DNA of 64,000 nucleotides from Psychrobacillus mangrovi (GTDB lineage: Bacteria > Bacillota > Bacilli > Bacillales_A > Planococcaceae): assembly GCF_037104765.1 (NCBI RefSeq), contig NZ_JBAWSY010000012.1:19488-83487 (forward strand), read 5' to 3'. Made by a program: the position numbers and the translations under genes. Positions 34,437 through 43,027 of the stretch are shown here, piece after piece. The notes under the pieces are model-generated. The model saw only the letters and a program-made list of their open reading frames with translations, did not search any database and was not told the origin of the DNA. Every line of letters starts with the position of its first letter. Position 1 is the stretch's first letter.

Positions 34437-35276
34437 GTGAATGGGTTATTAAAGTGGGGGGTACAACTGGTAGTTGCCTTTATCGGGATTTTACTGATAA
34501 GTGGACTACCTATAATGATCACTGGTTTTCAAGAAGGGGAATTCAGGTGGAAAGAGTATACTCAACATATACTTGCAATATTTCCGGTTTCCAATTTTAT
34601 GCACCAATACTATAGTCCACATTTAGGGAAATATATTATCTATTCTTTAGAGATTTTATTTTTGGCTTTATTAGTGGCAATTTTTTTAGCACTCATTTTT
34701 ACGATAATTACCATGTTGTTTAAAGAGAGAACAAGACAACATATTAAGACAACCTTTTTCTTTTTGGAATCCATACCAGACATTTTAGTTATATTATTAG
34801 TTCAATTAGCTGTTATTATGATTCATAAAAACACAGGAATTTTTCTTTCCATTGCAGCTACGGGAGGAGAAAAGATTTATATTCTCCCCGTATTTTGTCT
34901 AATGATTTTACCAATGGTTCAGTTGTATCGTTTAAGCATGCTAACTTTTGAAGCAGAGGAACGAAAGCTGTATGTTGAACTTGCAATTTCACTAGGCTAT
35001 GGTAAATTAATTATTTTGATCATACATATATTTAGAAATGCAATTATTAGTATATTTTTCCAGTCTAAAAAGACGATGTGGTTTATGCTTTCCAATCTAT
35101 TTATATTAGAACGAATGTTCAATATGCCAGGTATTATGTTTCACTTGAGCCAAAATATGTCTGGCGAACTTTTTTTAATTACAGTTTGCAGTTTCTTTTT
35201 ACCTGTTTTCATACTTTACAGCTTTGGTGAGTGGTACTTTTTACGCCGTTTGAATCGGGGAGGTGCTATCGGATGA
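34437..35276 (+). CDS. ABC transporter permease, OppB/DppB-type
   Basis: 279 residues with about six hydrophobic segments and a binding-protein-dependent permease domain; the cytoplasmic EAA loop reads ELAISLGYGKLIILIIHIF near residue 181. It starts at GTG 34437 behind CAGGGGGA and overlaps the next permease by four bases. No ATPase or solute-binding protein gene is nearby, so the substrate (peptide, nickel or other) is unknown and the pair must use partners encoded elsewhere. Confidence 0.8.
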   Translation: MNGLLKWGVQLVVAFIGILLISGLPIMITGFQEGEFRWKEYTQHILAIFPVSNFMHQYYSPHLGKYIIYSLEILFLALLVAIFLALIFTIITMLFKERTRQHIKTTFFFLESIPDILVILLVQLAVIMIHKNTGIFLSIAATGGEKIYILPVFCLMILPMVQLYRLSMLTFEAEERKLYVELAISLGYGKLIILIIHIFRNAIISIFFQSKKTMWFMLSNLFILERMFNMPGIMFHLSQNMSGELFLITVCSFFLPVFILYSFGEWYFLRRLNRGGAIG

Positions 35277-36313
35277 AGTTTGTTTGGAAGCAACCTTATT
35301 TTGTTTTTGGATTTATCATTCTTGCATTCTTTTTAATAGGAAGTTTTGTATTCGAATGGATTAATGGACCGGATCCTAAGCAAACATTTTTTATTTATGA
35401 GAAGGGTAAATTGATTGAAGCTGCTCCACTTTCACCTAGCTGGGCTAATCCTTTTGGGACAGACCAGTTTGGTTTTGATATGTTTGCAAAAATTATGCTT
35501 GGTGCAAAATATACAATTATTGCTGCAATGGGTGTTGCTGCTGTCCGTATGCTTATTGCAGTGCCCCTAGGTTTTGTGATAGGAACGTATTGGCAAAAGA
35601 AACGTTCATTATTGAATAGTTTTATTGATCCGCTACATTATGTGCCAATGACCATTTTTTCCTATCTCATGTTGTTCCCCGTATTATGGGAGCCTATGGA
35701 AGGGTTCTCGACTACGGTATGGGAACGTATTGTGATTCAAGTTGTGTTAATGGCTATTATAACCGTGCCTATTGTGTCCGCTTTAATTGGGAATGAAGCG
35801 AATTTACTTTATCAGCAGGAATACATTTTAGCTGCAAGAACACTTGGAGCAAGTCGTCGTAGAATAATATTGAGACATCTCTTTCCAATGATGAGGGAAA
35901 AGTTATTTGTCATTTATGGTCAGCAAGTGGTTGAAACCTTAGTTGTTTTTACGCATCTTGGTCTGCTTCAATTATTTATTGGGGGAACGAATGTCAGCTA
36001 TGATCCCATGTTTGGTGACCCACCAAAATCGATAGCTTATGAATGGGCTGGACTTTTTGGCTCTTCGTTTCGATATTTACAAGGTGTTCCATGGCTTCCT
36101 CTTGCCCCAGCAATCTGTTTCGCACTTGTAATTTTAGCCGTTGCTGCCATGATTGAGGGCTATACAAGGGCAGTGAGTGGGCATGTGAAAATTCCGAAAC
36201 GGAAGAAAGATGGATTTATTTCAGAGGATATAATTGAATGGAATCAATATAAGATGAAAGAAAAGCTGCAATTGATTCGTAAAAACGAGAAGGAAAACAC
36301 ATCGAAACTGTAG
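35273..36313 (+). CDS. ABC transporter permease, OppC/DppC-type
   Basis: 346 residues. N-terminal membrane anchor, an external segment with the OppC-typical PFGTDQFGFDMFAKI, then five or so membrane helices and an EAA loop ILAARTLGASRRRIILRHLFP near residue 196. The C-terminus carries a charged tail of ~45 residues. Start ATG 35273 within the stop of the first permease (ATGA) behind GGGGAGG. Partners are missing locally. Confidence 0.85.
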   Translation: MKFVWKQPYFVFGFIILAFFLIGSFVFEWINGPDPKQTFFIYEKGKLIEAAPLSPSWANPFGTDQFGFDMFAKIMLGAKYTIIAAMGVAAVRMLIAVPLGFVIGTYWQKKRSLLNSFIDPLHYVPMTIFSYLMLFPVLWEPMEGFSTTVWERIVIQVVLMAIITVPIVSALIGNEANLLYQQEYILAARTLGASRRRIILRHLFPMMREKLFVIYGQQVVETLVVFTHLGLLQLFIGGTNVSYDPMFGDPPKSIAYEWAGLFGSSFRYLQGVPWLPLAPAICFALVILAVAAMIEGYTRAVSGHVKIPKRKKDGFISEDIIEWNQYKMKEKLQLIRKNEKENTSKL

Positions 36314-36336
36314 GCAAAATTGTCTACAGTTTTTTA
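36305..36336 (+). terminator. Terminator after the permease pair
   Basis: AAACTGTAG and CTACAGTTT pair around GCAAAATTGT and are followed by TTTT. Confidence 0.8.
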
Positions 36337-36363
36337 ACTAAATTATATGAAGGAGGAAAAATA

Positions 36364-36846
36364 ATGAAGATGCCAACGCATATATTAGCAGTTGGGGGAA
36401 TAGTAGAGAATGAAAAGGGAGACATTCTTTTAGTGAAGACACTTCATGGAGGGTGGGTTTTTCCTGGTGGTCAAGTGGAGATAGGGGAAAACCTGATGGA
36501 TGCATTATGTCGAGAAATAAAAGAAGAAAGCGGTATAGATATAGTTGTTTCTCACATGATTGGTGTTTATTCAAACACTGGTATTCATAAATGGTATGAC
36601 AATGAAACGGACGTTCCCACTAAACTGATAGTTGATTTTACATGCAAGGCTGTAGGTGGAGAACTATGTACTTCTGATGAAACTACAGAAAGTGGATGGG
36701 TGGCAAAAAACAAAGTGTTAGATTTAATAACTGCTCCTGCGATCCGAACACGTTATCAAGCTTATTTAGAGTTTGATGGAACAACAAACTATATGGAATA
36801 TGTAACGAAGCCAGAATTTTTACAGAAGCTAAATAGAAAAATTTAG
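36364..36846 (+). CDS. NUDIX hydrolase
   Basis: 160 residues, MutT-like. The Nudix box GQVEIGENLMDALCREIKEE then SGI (GX5EX7REIKEESG) is intact near residue 38. GAAGGAGG precedes the ATG. Substrate not predictable. Single gene between two terminators. Confidence 0.85.
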   Translation: MKMPTHILAVGGIVENEKGDILLVKTLHGGWVFPGGQVEIGENLMDALCREIKEESGIDIVVSHMIGVYSNTGIHKWYDNETDVPTKLIVDFTCKAVGGELCTSDETTESGWVAKNKVLDLITAPAIRTRYQAYLEFDGTTNYMEYVTKPEFLQKLNRKI

Positions 36847-36880
36847 GGGAGTAAAACCTCTTTCAATTAAGAGGTCCTTA

Positions 36881-37360
36881 TTAATAGTTTGGTTCTCTAA
36901 ATAATATATCGCTAGATACAGGCTTAAATCCCATTTCCCTAGACCAAACAGATAATTGTCCTATATGATGAATTTCGTGTGAAATAATATGACGAATAAT
37001 TTTATCGTAAGAAAATGTATAAGTAATACCTTTTTTATTAGTAATTTTTAAAACTTTATTTTCCAGATTAGAAGTCGAAGCTTGTATAAATTTATAAGTA
37101 TTTTCTTTGGTTTCATTCGAATAATTGATTACAACTCGAATATCTGTAATTAAGTTAATATCATGCTCGACAACAGATGTTCCATTCATTTGATTAATCC
37201 ATATCTGTTCACAATCTATTACATGGAATAGATTATGCAATATACTACCCATTCCACCAATACGTTTTTTTGTAAGCTCTTCAATTGATAGTTCCTGGCA
37301 CCAATCAAACCACTCATTTCTTATTTGCCAATTATATAAAAACATTTCTAGCACTTTCAT
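36881..37360 (-). CDS. DinB-family (DinB/YfiT four-helix bundle) protein
   Basis: 159 residues; the putative metal site is made of His in LHNLFHVIDCE near residue 45 and the pair in RHIISHEIHHIGQL near residue 125. Members are thiol S-transferases or unknown metalloproteins; this is the DinB superfamily and not DNA polymerase IV. Single gene, converging with the NUDIX gene. Confidence 0.75.
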   Translation of the reverse strand: MKVLEMFLYNWQIRNEWFDWCQELSIEELTKKRIGGMGSILHNLFHVIDCEQIWINQMNGTSVVEHDINLITDIRVVINYSNETKENTYKFIQASTSNLENKVLKITNKKGITYTFSYDKIIRHIISHEIHHIGQLSVWSREMGFKPVSSDILFREPNY

Positions 37361-37556
37361 TCCTCCCTCTATAATTCTAATCTTTCATATTATCGCAAAT
37401 TTTCTAATAATTTGGTAGGATAAAGAAGGAGATTTTTATAAATCAAAAGTATTAGTGAGTGGTGGAGAACCTTCTAAAATCCACCTACAATTATTGAACT
37501 TTCTTTTATTGGACTTCCAGAAATGACTGAATCAGTTTAAAAGGAGGGAGTAAACT

Positions 37557-38111
37557 ATGTCTTATCCATTCGAGTGCTTTACCAATTTTATTTTCGTTGA
37601 AACTGAAATTGTTCCAGCAGATGTGATTCTAATTCCTGGTTCGAGCCATCCTCAACTAATGGAACAAGCGACCTTCTTGTATCATCAAGGCTTAGCACCA
37701 TTCATCCTTCCTTCTGGTGGAGCAAACCCTCGTGTTGAAACTACTGAATGGGATTTCTTAAAAGATGTTGGTGTCGAGAATGGAGTGCCTAAAGAAGCAA
37801 TTTTAAAGGAAAATAGGGCACAAAATACTTTTCAAAATGCACGTTTCTCATTGGAAGTTTTACATAAAACAGGAATTCAACCTAAAAAAGTGATCATGGT
37901 CTGCATGGCAGTCCACTCTCGTCGAGCTTTATTAACTTATCAAACGGTGTTCCCAAAAGAAACAGAGTTCTTCATCTCACCTGTAATTGATAGGACTGGA
38001 ATAACCAAGGAAAACTGGTTTTTAACTGATGAAGGGATATGTCATGTAATGGCTGAAGTTGAGAAAATCGGCAAATACTTCAGGAATCATATTGCAAACT
38101 GGGTTAAATAA
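37557..38111 (+). CDS. YdcF-family (DUF218) protein
   Basis: 184 residues. Seen: DVILIPGSSHPQ, LPSGGANPR, ENRAQNTFQNARFS and VCMAVHSRRAL, the conserved blocks of the ElyC/SanA/YdcF fold. No signal peptide or membrane helix, so it is the cytoplasmic type, of unknown biochemical role. AAAGGAGGGAG lies ahead of the ATG. Confidence 0.8.
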   Translation: MSYPFECFTNFIFVETEIVPADVILIPGSSHPQLMEQATFLYHQGLAPFILPSGGANPRVETTEWDFLKDVGVENGVPKEAILKENRAQNTFQNARFSLEVLHKTGIQPKKVIMVCMAVHSRRALLTYQTVFPKETEFFISPVIDRTGITKENWFLTDEGICHVMAEVEKIGKYFRNHIANWVK

Positions 38112-38202
38112 TACATATCGAGTTCCACTAATGGTGCTTTAATTTAAAATATATAATGATAAATTTTAAACATAATTGTCGTTATCTCAGGAGGGGAAAT
38201 TG

Positions 38203-38646
38203 GTGTATCCGAGAGCGAAGTCATTAGGAATTATCTTAAAGGATAATAAAATTCTAGTAGAAGAACGAAAAGGGAAACATTCAACGGGAAATGGTTTATA
38301 TTATCGTTTAATTGGTGGGACAATTGAATTTGGCGAGTGTTCTAAAGATACTATAATAAGAGAATTTAAAGAAGAAACAGCTTTAGATATAGAAATAATT
38401 GACTACATCGTCTGTTTAGAAAACATCTTTAATATTGAAGACAATATAGGTCATGAAATCATACAAATTTACTTGGTGGAATTTAAGGACCAAATGCAAT
38501 ATCAAAAAGAAAGCTTTAAAATTGTTGAAGGAAGTAAAATTACCTATGCGAAATGGATCTCTTTAACAGATATTTTTAGGGGAAAGATAATACTTTATCC
38601 TAATGGTTTAAATGAAGTATTAAAAAATAATTTTAACTCTCTGTAA
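38203..38646 (+). CDS. NUDIX hydrolase
   Basis: 147 residues with the Nudix box GTIEFGECSKDTIIREFKEE followed by TAL (the usual Gly is Ala). GTG 38203 is preferred because AGGAGGGG ends six bases before it; TTG 38200 is an alternative. Substrate unknown. Confidence 0.8.
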   Translation: MYPRAKSLGIILKDNKILVEERKGKHSTGNGLYYRLIGGTIEFGECSKDTIIREFKEETALDIEIIDYIVCLENIFNIEDNIGHEIIQIYLVEFKDQMQYQKESFKIVEGSKITYAKWISLTDIFRGKIILYPNGLNEVLKNNFNSL

Positions 38647-38794
38647 TCCTAACATAGTGGAGATTATTTTCACCAAAACTAAATACATATTTCTATATCT
38701 TTCATAGAAATAATTAGTAGTTTTTTTTTGAATTGTATTTTAGTTCAAAATAATATAGTATATACAAAAATCATCTATATAAAAAGCTATGAAA

Positions 38795-39070
38795 AGAAGA
38801 GTAAACATACGTACTATCTAAAGAGACCTCTGGTAGCTGAAAAAGAGGGGTAGGGAATGTGTTGAAACAAGGCTTGGAGCTGTGCATTGGATTTGTTTGT
38901 TGGAATGATGATGATGCAACGTATTCTCACGTTAACGGGATAGAGTATCGCACGTGATTTATTCACATAGCTGTACTTGATAAGACTTCTGCAGCAATGT
39001 GGAGGTGAACTGGGGTGGCACCGCGATATGACTCGCCCCCAAGATAAATATCTTGGGGGTGAGTTTTTTT
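38795..39070 (+). promoter_or_regulatory. T-box leader upstream of an MFS transporter
   Basis: Seen in order: AGTA (38800), AGAGA (38822), GGTAGCTG distal-loop motif (38832-38839), a specifier region GAAACAAGG (specifier AAC or ACA at 38866-38869), the antiterminator core AACTGGGGTGGCACCGCG (39008-39025), and a terminator ACTCGCCCCCAAG / CTTGGGGGTGAGT followed by seven T. It should respond to an uncharged tRNA, Asn or Thr by the specifier, though the register is ambiguous. Confidence 0.9.
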
Positions 39071-39109
39071 ATTTTGTTTTGTAAAAAAAATAAAATAGGA
39101 GTGGTGAAT

Positions 39110-40336
39110 ATGTCCAGATGGAAGTATCCTTTAATGCTATTAGGAGGAATAGGCGTTTCAAATGTGGGTGGATGGGTTTACCTAATCGCACTAAATTTAA
39201 TTATATTGAATGAAACAGGTTCTCCACTTGCAATTGCTATATTATATATACTAGGTCCAATTGCAACTATATGTTCGAATGCTTGGGCAGGTAGTTTAAT
39301 TGATCGGGTAAATACAAGGCGACTTATGTTAGGATTAGACGTTTTTCGAGCAATATGTATTGCGTTAATTCCATTTCTACCTTCACTTATTTATGTTTAT
39401 ATACTAGCGTTTATCATTAATATGGGAAGTGCTATTTTTCAACCTGCATCTATGGTATATATGACTAAACTAATACCTGAAAAAGATCGGCAACGCTTTA
39501 ATGCACTACGTAGTTTTATCAACTCTTGTGGTTCACTAATAGGTCCTGCTATTGCTGGGATTTTATTTTGGATGGGTACTCCTTATACTGCCATCCATGT
39601 GAATGCAGTTGCTTTATTTTTTTCAGCACTTATTATAATGTTGCTACCTAATGTTGATTCAAGACTCAAAGAGACAGAGGGGCAAAGAATTACTTGGGAT
39701 ATGATAAAAAATGATTTTCGAGTTATTTTTAATTTCAGTAAGGACTATACCTATGTCACAAAGATATATTTATTATTTAGCGGTACTACTATATTCATGA
39801 CTGCAATAGATTCTCTCGAGGCAGCATTTGCTAAAGGAGTACTTTCAATATCAGACACCAATTATGGGTTTTTATTAAGTGTCTTTGGAACTGGAATTAT
39901 AATAGGATCAATTATTAATTCAGTATTTTCAAAACAGCTTGCAGTTAATCTTTTAATAGGTTTTGGTACCATTTTTACCTCAATAGGTTATATAGTACTT
40001 TATAGTTCGATTGGCTTTTTAAGTGCAGCTCATGGAGTATTTTTAATTGGGTTTGCGGTAACATTTGCAAATACAGGGTATTTGACTTTTTACCAAAATC
40101 ACGTTCCTGTGAGTTTGATGGGAAGATTCGGAAGCATCTTTAGTGTTATTGAATCAGTTTTCATTGTTGCATTAACGGTTTTAATAGGTTTAGCTGCTGA
40201 ATTAACTTCGATCCGCCCAGTGGGGTTAATAGGTTCATTTGCCTTCTTCTTATTAGGGTTATTGGCATTGAAAGCTGTATTAGGTGCAAAACGGAAAGTA
40301 TATTTTAAAAAAGGTGCTTATTCTTTAAACAATTAA
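39110..40336 (+). CDS. MFS transporter under T-box control
   Basis: 408 residues with about 12 hydrophobic segments. The loop 2-3 motif reads AGSLIDRVNTRRLM, and the layout resembles MefA/YfmO-like DHA3 efflux proteins. Start ATG 39110 behind TAGGAG. Directly upstream is a complete T-box, which normally controls amino-acid supply genes, so an amino acid or amino-acid-derived compound is a candidate substrate (inference). Followed by its own terminator. Confidence 0.85.
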   Translation: MSRWKYPLMLLGGIGVSNVGGWVYLIALNLIILNETGSPLAIAILYILGPIATICSNAWAGSLIDRVNTRRLMLGLDVFRAICIALIPFLPSLIYVYILAFIINMGSAIFQPASMVYMTKLIPEKDRQRFNALRSFINSCGSLIGPAIAGILFWMGTPYTAIHVNAVALFFSALIIMLLPNVDSRLKETEGQRITWDMIKNDFRVIFNFSKDYTYVTKIYLLFSGTTIFMTAIDSLEAAFAKGVLSISDTNYGFLLSVFGTGIIIGSIINSVFSKQLAVNLLIGFGTIFTSIGYIVLYSSIGFLSAAHGVFLIGFAVTFANTGYLTFYQNHVPVSLMGRFGSIFSVIESVFIVALTVLIGLAAELTSIRPVGLIGSFAFFLLGLLALKAVLGAKRKVYFKKGAYSLNN

Positions 40337-40341
40337 TTATA

Positions 40342-40379
40342 AAAAGGCTTGACCGATAAAGTAATCGGCAAGCCTTTTA
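40342..40379. terminator. Terminator after the T-box MFS gene
   Basis: AAAGGCTTG-CCGAT and ATCGG-CAAGCCTTT pair; T-rich on the + side and A-rich on the other, between convergent genes. Confidence 0.85.
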
Positions 40380-40422
40380 CTGAACCAGATTTATAGTTAT
40401 TGAACTATTTAGTTGAATTAGT

Positions 40423-41088
40423 TTAATCATAGAGTCTTTCTTTTTTTGCAGCTTTGTTAGTCTTTGATGAAAAATTTTTATTCAATGCCAACAATAAAGT
40501 CATTCCTATTATGCAAACAGTTCCAACCCATTGAAAAGATCCAAAAGGTTCTCTTAACCAGAATACGGTTGTTAAAACTGCTGCAAGTGGCTCTAGACTT
40601 CCGAGAAGACTTGTCTCTTTCGGCGAAAGACTTTGTAAACTCTCTATAAAGAACCAGAAAGCGAGCATCGTACCGAAAATAATAACGAAACCTAAGTATA
40701 GATAAGCTTCTGTCGTTAAGTGTGCTAAGTTGATTTTCCAAGGAGGGCTAATAAAACTTAAAGCAATACCACCGATAATCATAGCCCAGCCAACAATTAC
40801 AAGAGAATCATATCTCTTCAATAAATAAGCACCATATAAAGTATAAAATGCTGCTGCAACTCCAGATAAAATCCCCCAAACAATAGCAGAAGATGGTACA
40901 GATAGTAGTGAAATGGAATCGTTTGTTAATAAGAAAAAACAACCAATAAGAGCTAAGGAAACCGTTAATAAATCTTGTCTTGATAGAACTGTTTGTTTGC
41001 GGAAAATTAAATAAATGATGTTCATGACGGGTGATAAATATTGTAATAATGTTGCAACAGCAGCTAATTGGAGTATATATCTAAATTT
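40423..41088 (-). pseudogene. EamA-family transporter, 5'-truncated
   Basis: The open frame from 41088 down to 40423 encodes the C-terminal two thirds of a DMT/EamA (YdcZ/RhaT-like) exporter: the end of the first repeat (AAVATLLQYLSPVMNIIY) and the complete second EamA repeat with five helices (VWGILSGVAAAFYTLYG ... LGSLEPLAAVLTTVFWLREP). Intact members have ten helices and ~300 residues; about 80 N-terminal residues are missing and the frame is closed by a stop at 41089-41091. ATG 41025 is internal to a helix, not a natural start. The break lies next to the TetR gene promoter. Confidence 0.75.
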
Positions 41089-41149
41089 TTATCAATCGTT
41101 TTTCAAAGGTTACTTTTTTATATTAATATGAAATGCATGTAGAAATTTA

Positions 41150-41195
41150 TTGACATGTTATAAAATATTTGATATTTTTAACTGACGAACGTTCG
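41150..41195 (+). promoter_or_regulatory. Promoter and operator of the TetR-SMR operon
   Basis: TTGACA (41150-41155) and TATTTT (41173-41178) are 17 bases apart. Right after the -10 is the perfect palindrome CGAACGTTCG (41186-41195), placed where a repressor would block transcription. Autoregulation by the TetR protein is an inference from position. Confidence 0.6.
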
Positions 41196-41208
41196 GAAGG
41201 GGGATAAT

Positions 41209-41790
41209 ATGACTTTATATAAAATTAAGGAAGTTGCACTTAATCGCTTTGCCGAGAATGGATATGATGGAACATCAATGGCTCACATTGCTGATGAGGT
41301 AGGGATAAAAAAACAATCAATCTACACATACTTTAAAGGGAAAGATGACCTATTTCTTGATGTATGTAGCGACGTATTTGCTAATGAATTAAAAATTGTT
41401 GCCGATTTTATTGAATGTAATAAAAAGCTGCCTATCGAGAGTTTCTTATTTAATTTCCTTTTGCATTATAAAGAACAATATGATAAAAACGGACACACTA
41501 AATTTTGGCTTCGCATATCGTTTTTTCCTCCTACTCATCTCTACAATCAAGTCATGAAGTATGTATATGAATACTTGGATAAGGTAGAAGATCTTCTAGT
41601 TCCTATCGTAGAAGTAGCAATGATGGAAAACCAAATTAGCTCTTCAATTGGAGCTAAGCGCGCTACTGTAGCATTCTTAGGAGTCTTAGATGGAATTTTC
41701 GTAGAAATGTTATATGGTGGTCCTGAGCGATTAAATAAAAGATTAGATGCTTCATGGCATCTATATTGGCTTGGATTATCAAAGGATTAA
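41209..41790 (+). CDS. TetR-family repressor (YvdT-like)
   Basis: 193 residues. N-terminal HTH: MAHIADEVGIKKQSIYTYFKGKDDLFLDV near residues 24-52, followed by an all-helical ligand domain. AAGGGGG precedes the ATG. It is followed 22 bases later by two small multidrug resistance genes, the same arrangement as yvdT-yvdS-yvdR in Bacillus, so it most likely regulates them. Confidence 0.88.
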   Translation: MTLYKIKEVALNRFAENGYDGTSMAHIADEVGIKKQSIYTYFKGKDDLFLDVCSDVFANELKIVADFIECNKKLPIESFLFNFLLHYKEQYDKNGHTKFWLRISFFPPTHLYNQVMKYVYEYLDKVEDLLVPIVEVAMMENQISSSIGAKRATVAFLGVLDGIFVEMLYGGPERLNKRLDASWHLYWLGLSKD

Positions 41791-41812
41791 AAGCTTTACG
41801 GAGGGAAAATAA

Positions 41813-42154
41813 ATGAATCGTAATTGGGCACTTGTAATTATAGCTGGTATTATTGAAATTTTTTGGGCAATCGGGCTGAAGTATTCAAATAACTGGATTT
41901 CTTGGATTGTAATTGCCTTGCTAATATATTTATCATTTGTTGTTTTGCTAAAAGCATTACAAACCGTACCAGTCGCATCTGCATATGCTGTCTTTACAGG
42001 AATTGGGACAGCGGGTACGGTTGTTGTAGAGATGGTTGTTTTCGGAGAACCATTTAGTTGGACAAAAATATTCTTTATACTATTGCTATTAGCTGGTGTA
42101 ATAGGATTGAAATTGGTCACCACAGATTCTAGTGAGAAAGAAGGTGTAGAATAA
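41813..42154 (+). CDS. Small multidrug resistance (SMR/Gdx-type) exporter subunit 1
   Basis: 113 residues and four membrane helices. The proton/substrate Glu is in IIAGIIEIFWAIGLKYS near residue 13, a pattern closer to Gdx/SugE guanidinium exporters than to EmrE; GIGTAGTVVVEMVVFGE follows. It abuts the second SMR gene with no gap, consistent with a paired heterodimeric exporter of opposite topology. No guanidine riboswitch is seen. Confidence 0.87.
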   Translation: MNRNWALVIIAGIIEIFWAIGLKYSNNWISWIVIALLIYLSFVVLLKALQTVPVASAYAVFTGIGTAGTVVVEMVVFGEPFSWTKIFFILLLLAGVIGLKLVTTDSSEKEGVE

Positions 42155-42469
42155 ATGGATTGGGTATACCTTATTCTGGCTGGATGTCTTGAAGTAATTG
42201 GTGTTATAGGATTGAATAGAGTTATTAAATACAAGAGTATTCAATCATATTTTCTCTTAATTGGTGGGTTTATATTAAGTTTTAGTTTTCTTGCATTGGC
42301 TATGAAAACCCTCCCTATGGGATTATCCTATGCAGTTTGGACAGGGATTGGAACAGTTGGTGGGACACTTGTAGGAATGTTAGTCTACGGTGAATCTAAA
42401 GATTGGAAACGAATTTTATTTATAGGTATGATTGTCGCTGCAGTAATTGGACTGAAATTGACTTCTTAA
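42155..42469 (+). CDS. Small multidrug resistance (SMR/Gdx-type) exporter subunit 2
   Basis: 104 residues, four membrane helices; Glu in LAGCLEVIGVIGLNR near residue 10 and GIGTVGGTLVGMLVYGES. Its ATG follows the partner's stop immediately. Cation export as a heterodimer is the known behaviour of such pairs (YkkCD, YvdSR); the natural substrate here is not shown. Confidence 0.87.
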   Translation: MDWVYLILAGCLEVIGVIGLNRVIKYKSIQSYFLLIGGFILSFSFLALAMKTLPMGLSYAVWTGIGTVGGTLVGMLVYGESKDWKRILFIGMIVAAVIGLKLTS

Positions 42470-42523
42470 GAGTTAGTTAAGAAACTTATGATGCTAGACA
42501 GATTTATAATTAAACAAATCGGG

Positions 42524-42558
42524 GAGTTAATCTAAAATAATTAACTCTCTTATTTTAT
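42524..42558 (+). terminator. Terminator after the SMR pair
   Basis: GAGTTAATT and AATTAACTC pair around TCTAAAAT-like loop sequence, followed by TCTTATTTTATT. Confidence 0.65.
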
Positions 42559-42605
42559 TAAAGGCGTTTAGTGTTAAAAGTCTGGTGAAATTTGGAGGAA
42601 ACAAG

Positions 42606-42917
42606 TTGTTTGTAAAAATATATCAGTATCATATCCAAAAAGATAGAGAAGACGAATATTTAATGATTCAAGAAAAGACGTCAAAAATTTATGCTAGGTA
42701 TTTTGATTTTCACATAGTATATTTAAATAGCAAAGTTGATGAAACGAAATGGATTGAGATTGCTAGGTATAAAGACGAAGAGGAATACAATAAAAGTTTG
42801 AATATTATTAATGAACAAAAAGAAATACAAGAGTTGTTCAAAATCTTTCAATCTCTTTTGGTTGTTGGAAAGAGTGAGATAAGTGAAGAGGACTTTATAG
42901 AAAAGTTTACTCTATAG
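42606..42917 (+). CDS. Hypothetical protein, possible antibiotic-biosynthesis-monooxygenase (ABM) fold
   Basis: 103 residues from TTG 42606 (TTTGGAGGAAACAAG ahead). The pattern of a beta strand (VKIYQYHIQKD), a helix with IQEKTS, another strand (IHIVYLNSKVDE-like) and WIEIARYKDEEEYNKSL resembles dimeric alpha+beta barrel ABM proteins, but no catalytic residue is identifiable. Single gene. Confidence 0.6.
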   Translation: MFVKIYQYHIQKDREDEYLMIQEKTSKIYARYFDFHIVYLNSKVDETKWIEIARYKDEEEYNKSLNIINEQKEIQELFKIFQSLLVVGKSEISEEDFIEKFTL

Positions 42918-42973
42918 GAAGGTACTCGTCCTTATTTTTATTGTACAAATAAGTGTATCCTTTAAAATGTTAA

Positions 42974-43015
42974 GAGGCTATATAAATAGGGGATATCCCC
43001 TATTTATATAGCCTC
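42974..43015. terminator. Long perfect hairpin between convergent genes
   Basis: GAGGCTATATAAATAGGGGA and its complement form a 21-bp perfect stem with no loop bases to spare, followed by CTCTTTTTATT. It can terminate both the 42606 gene and the MFS gene at 43028. Confidence 0.85.
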
Positions 43016-43027
43016 CTCTTTTTATTA

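Noticed and set aside
37420..37545. Frame reading KSKVLVSGGEPSKIHLQL upstream of the YdcF gene
   Set aside because: No start, no ribosome site, and too short to identify; possibly a remnant, but not enough support to list it.
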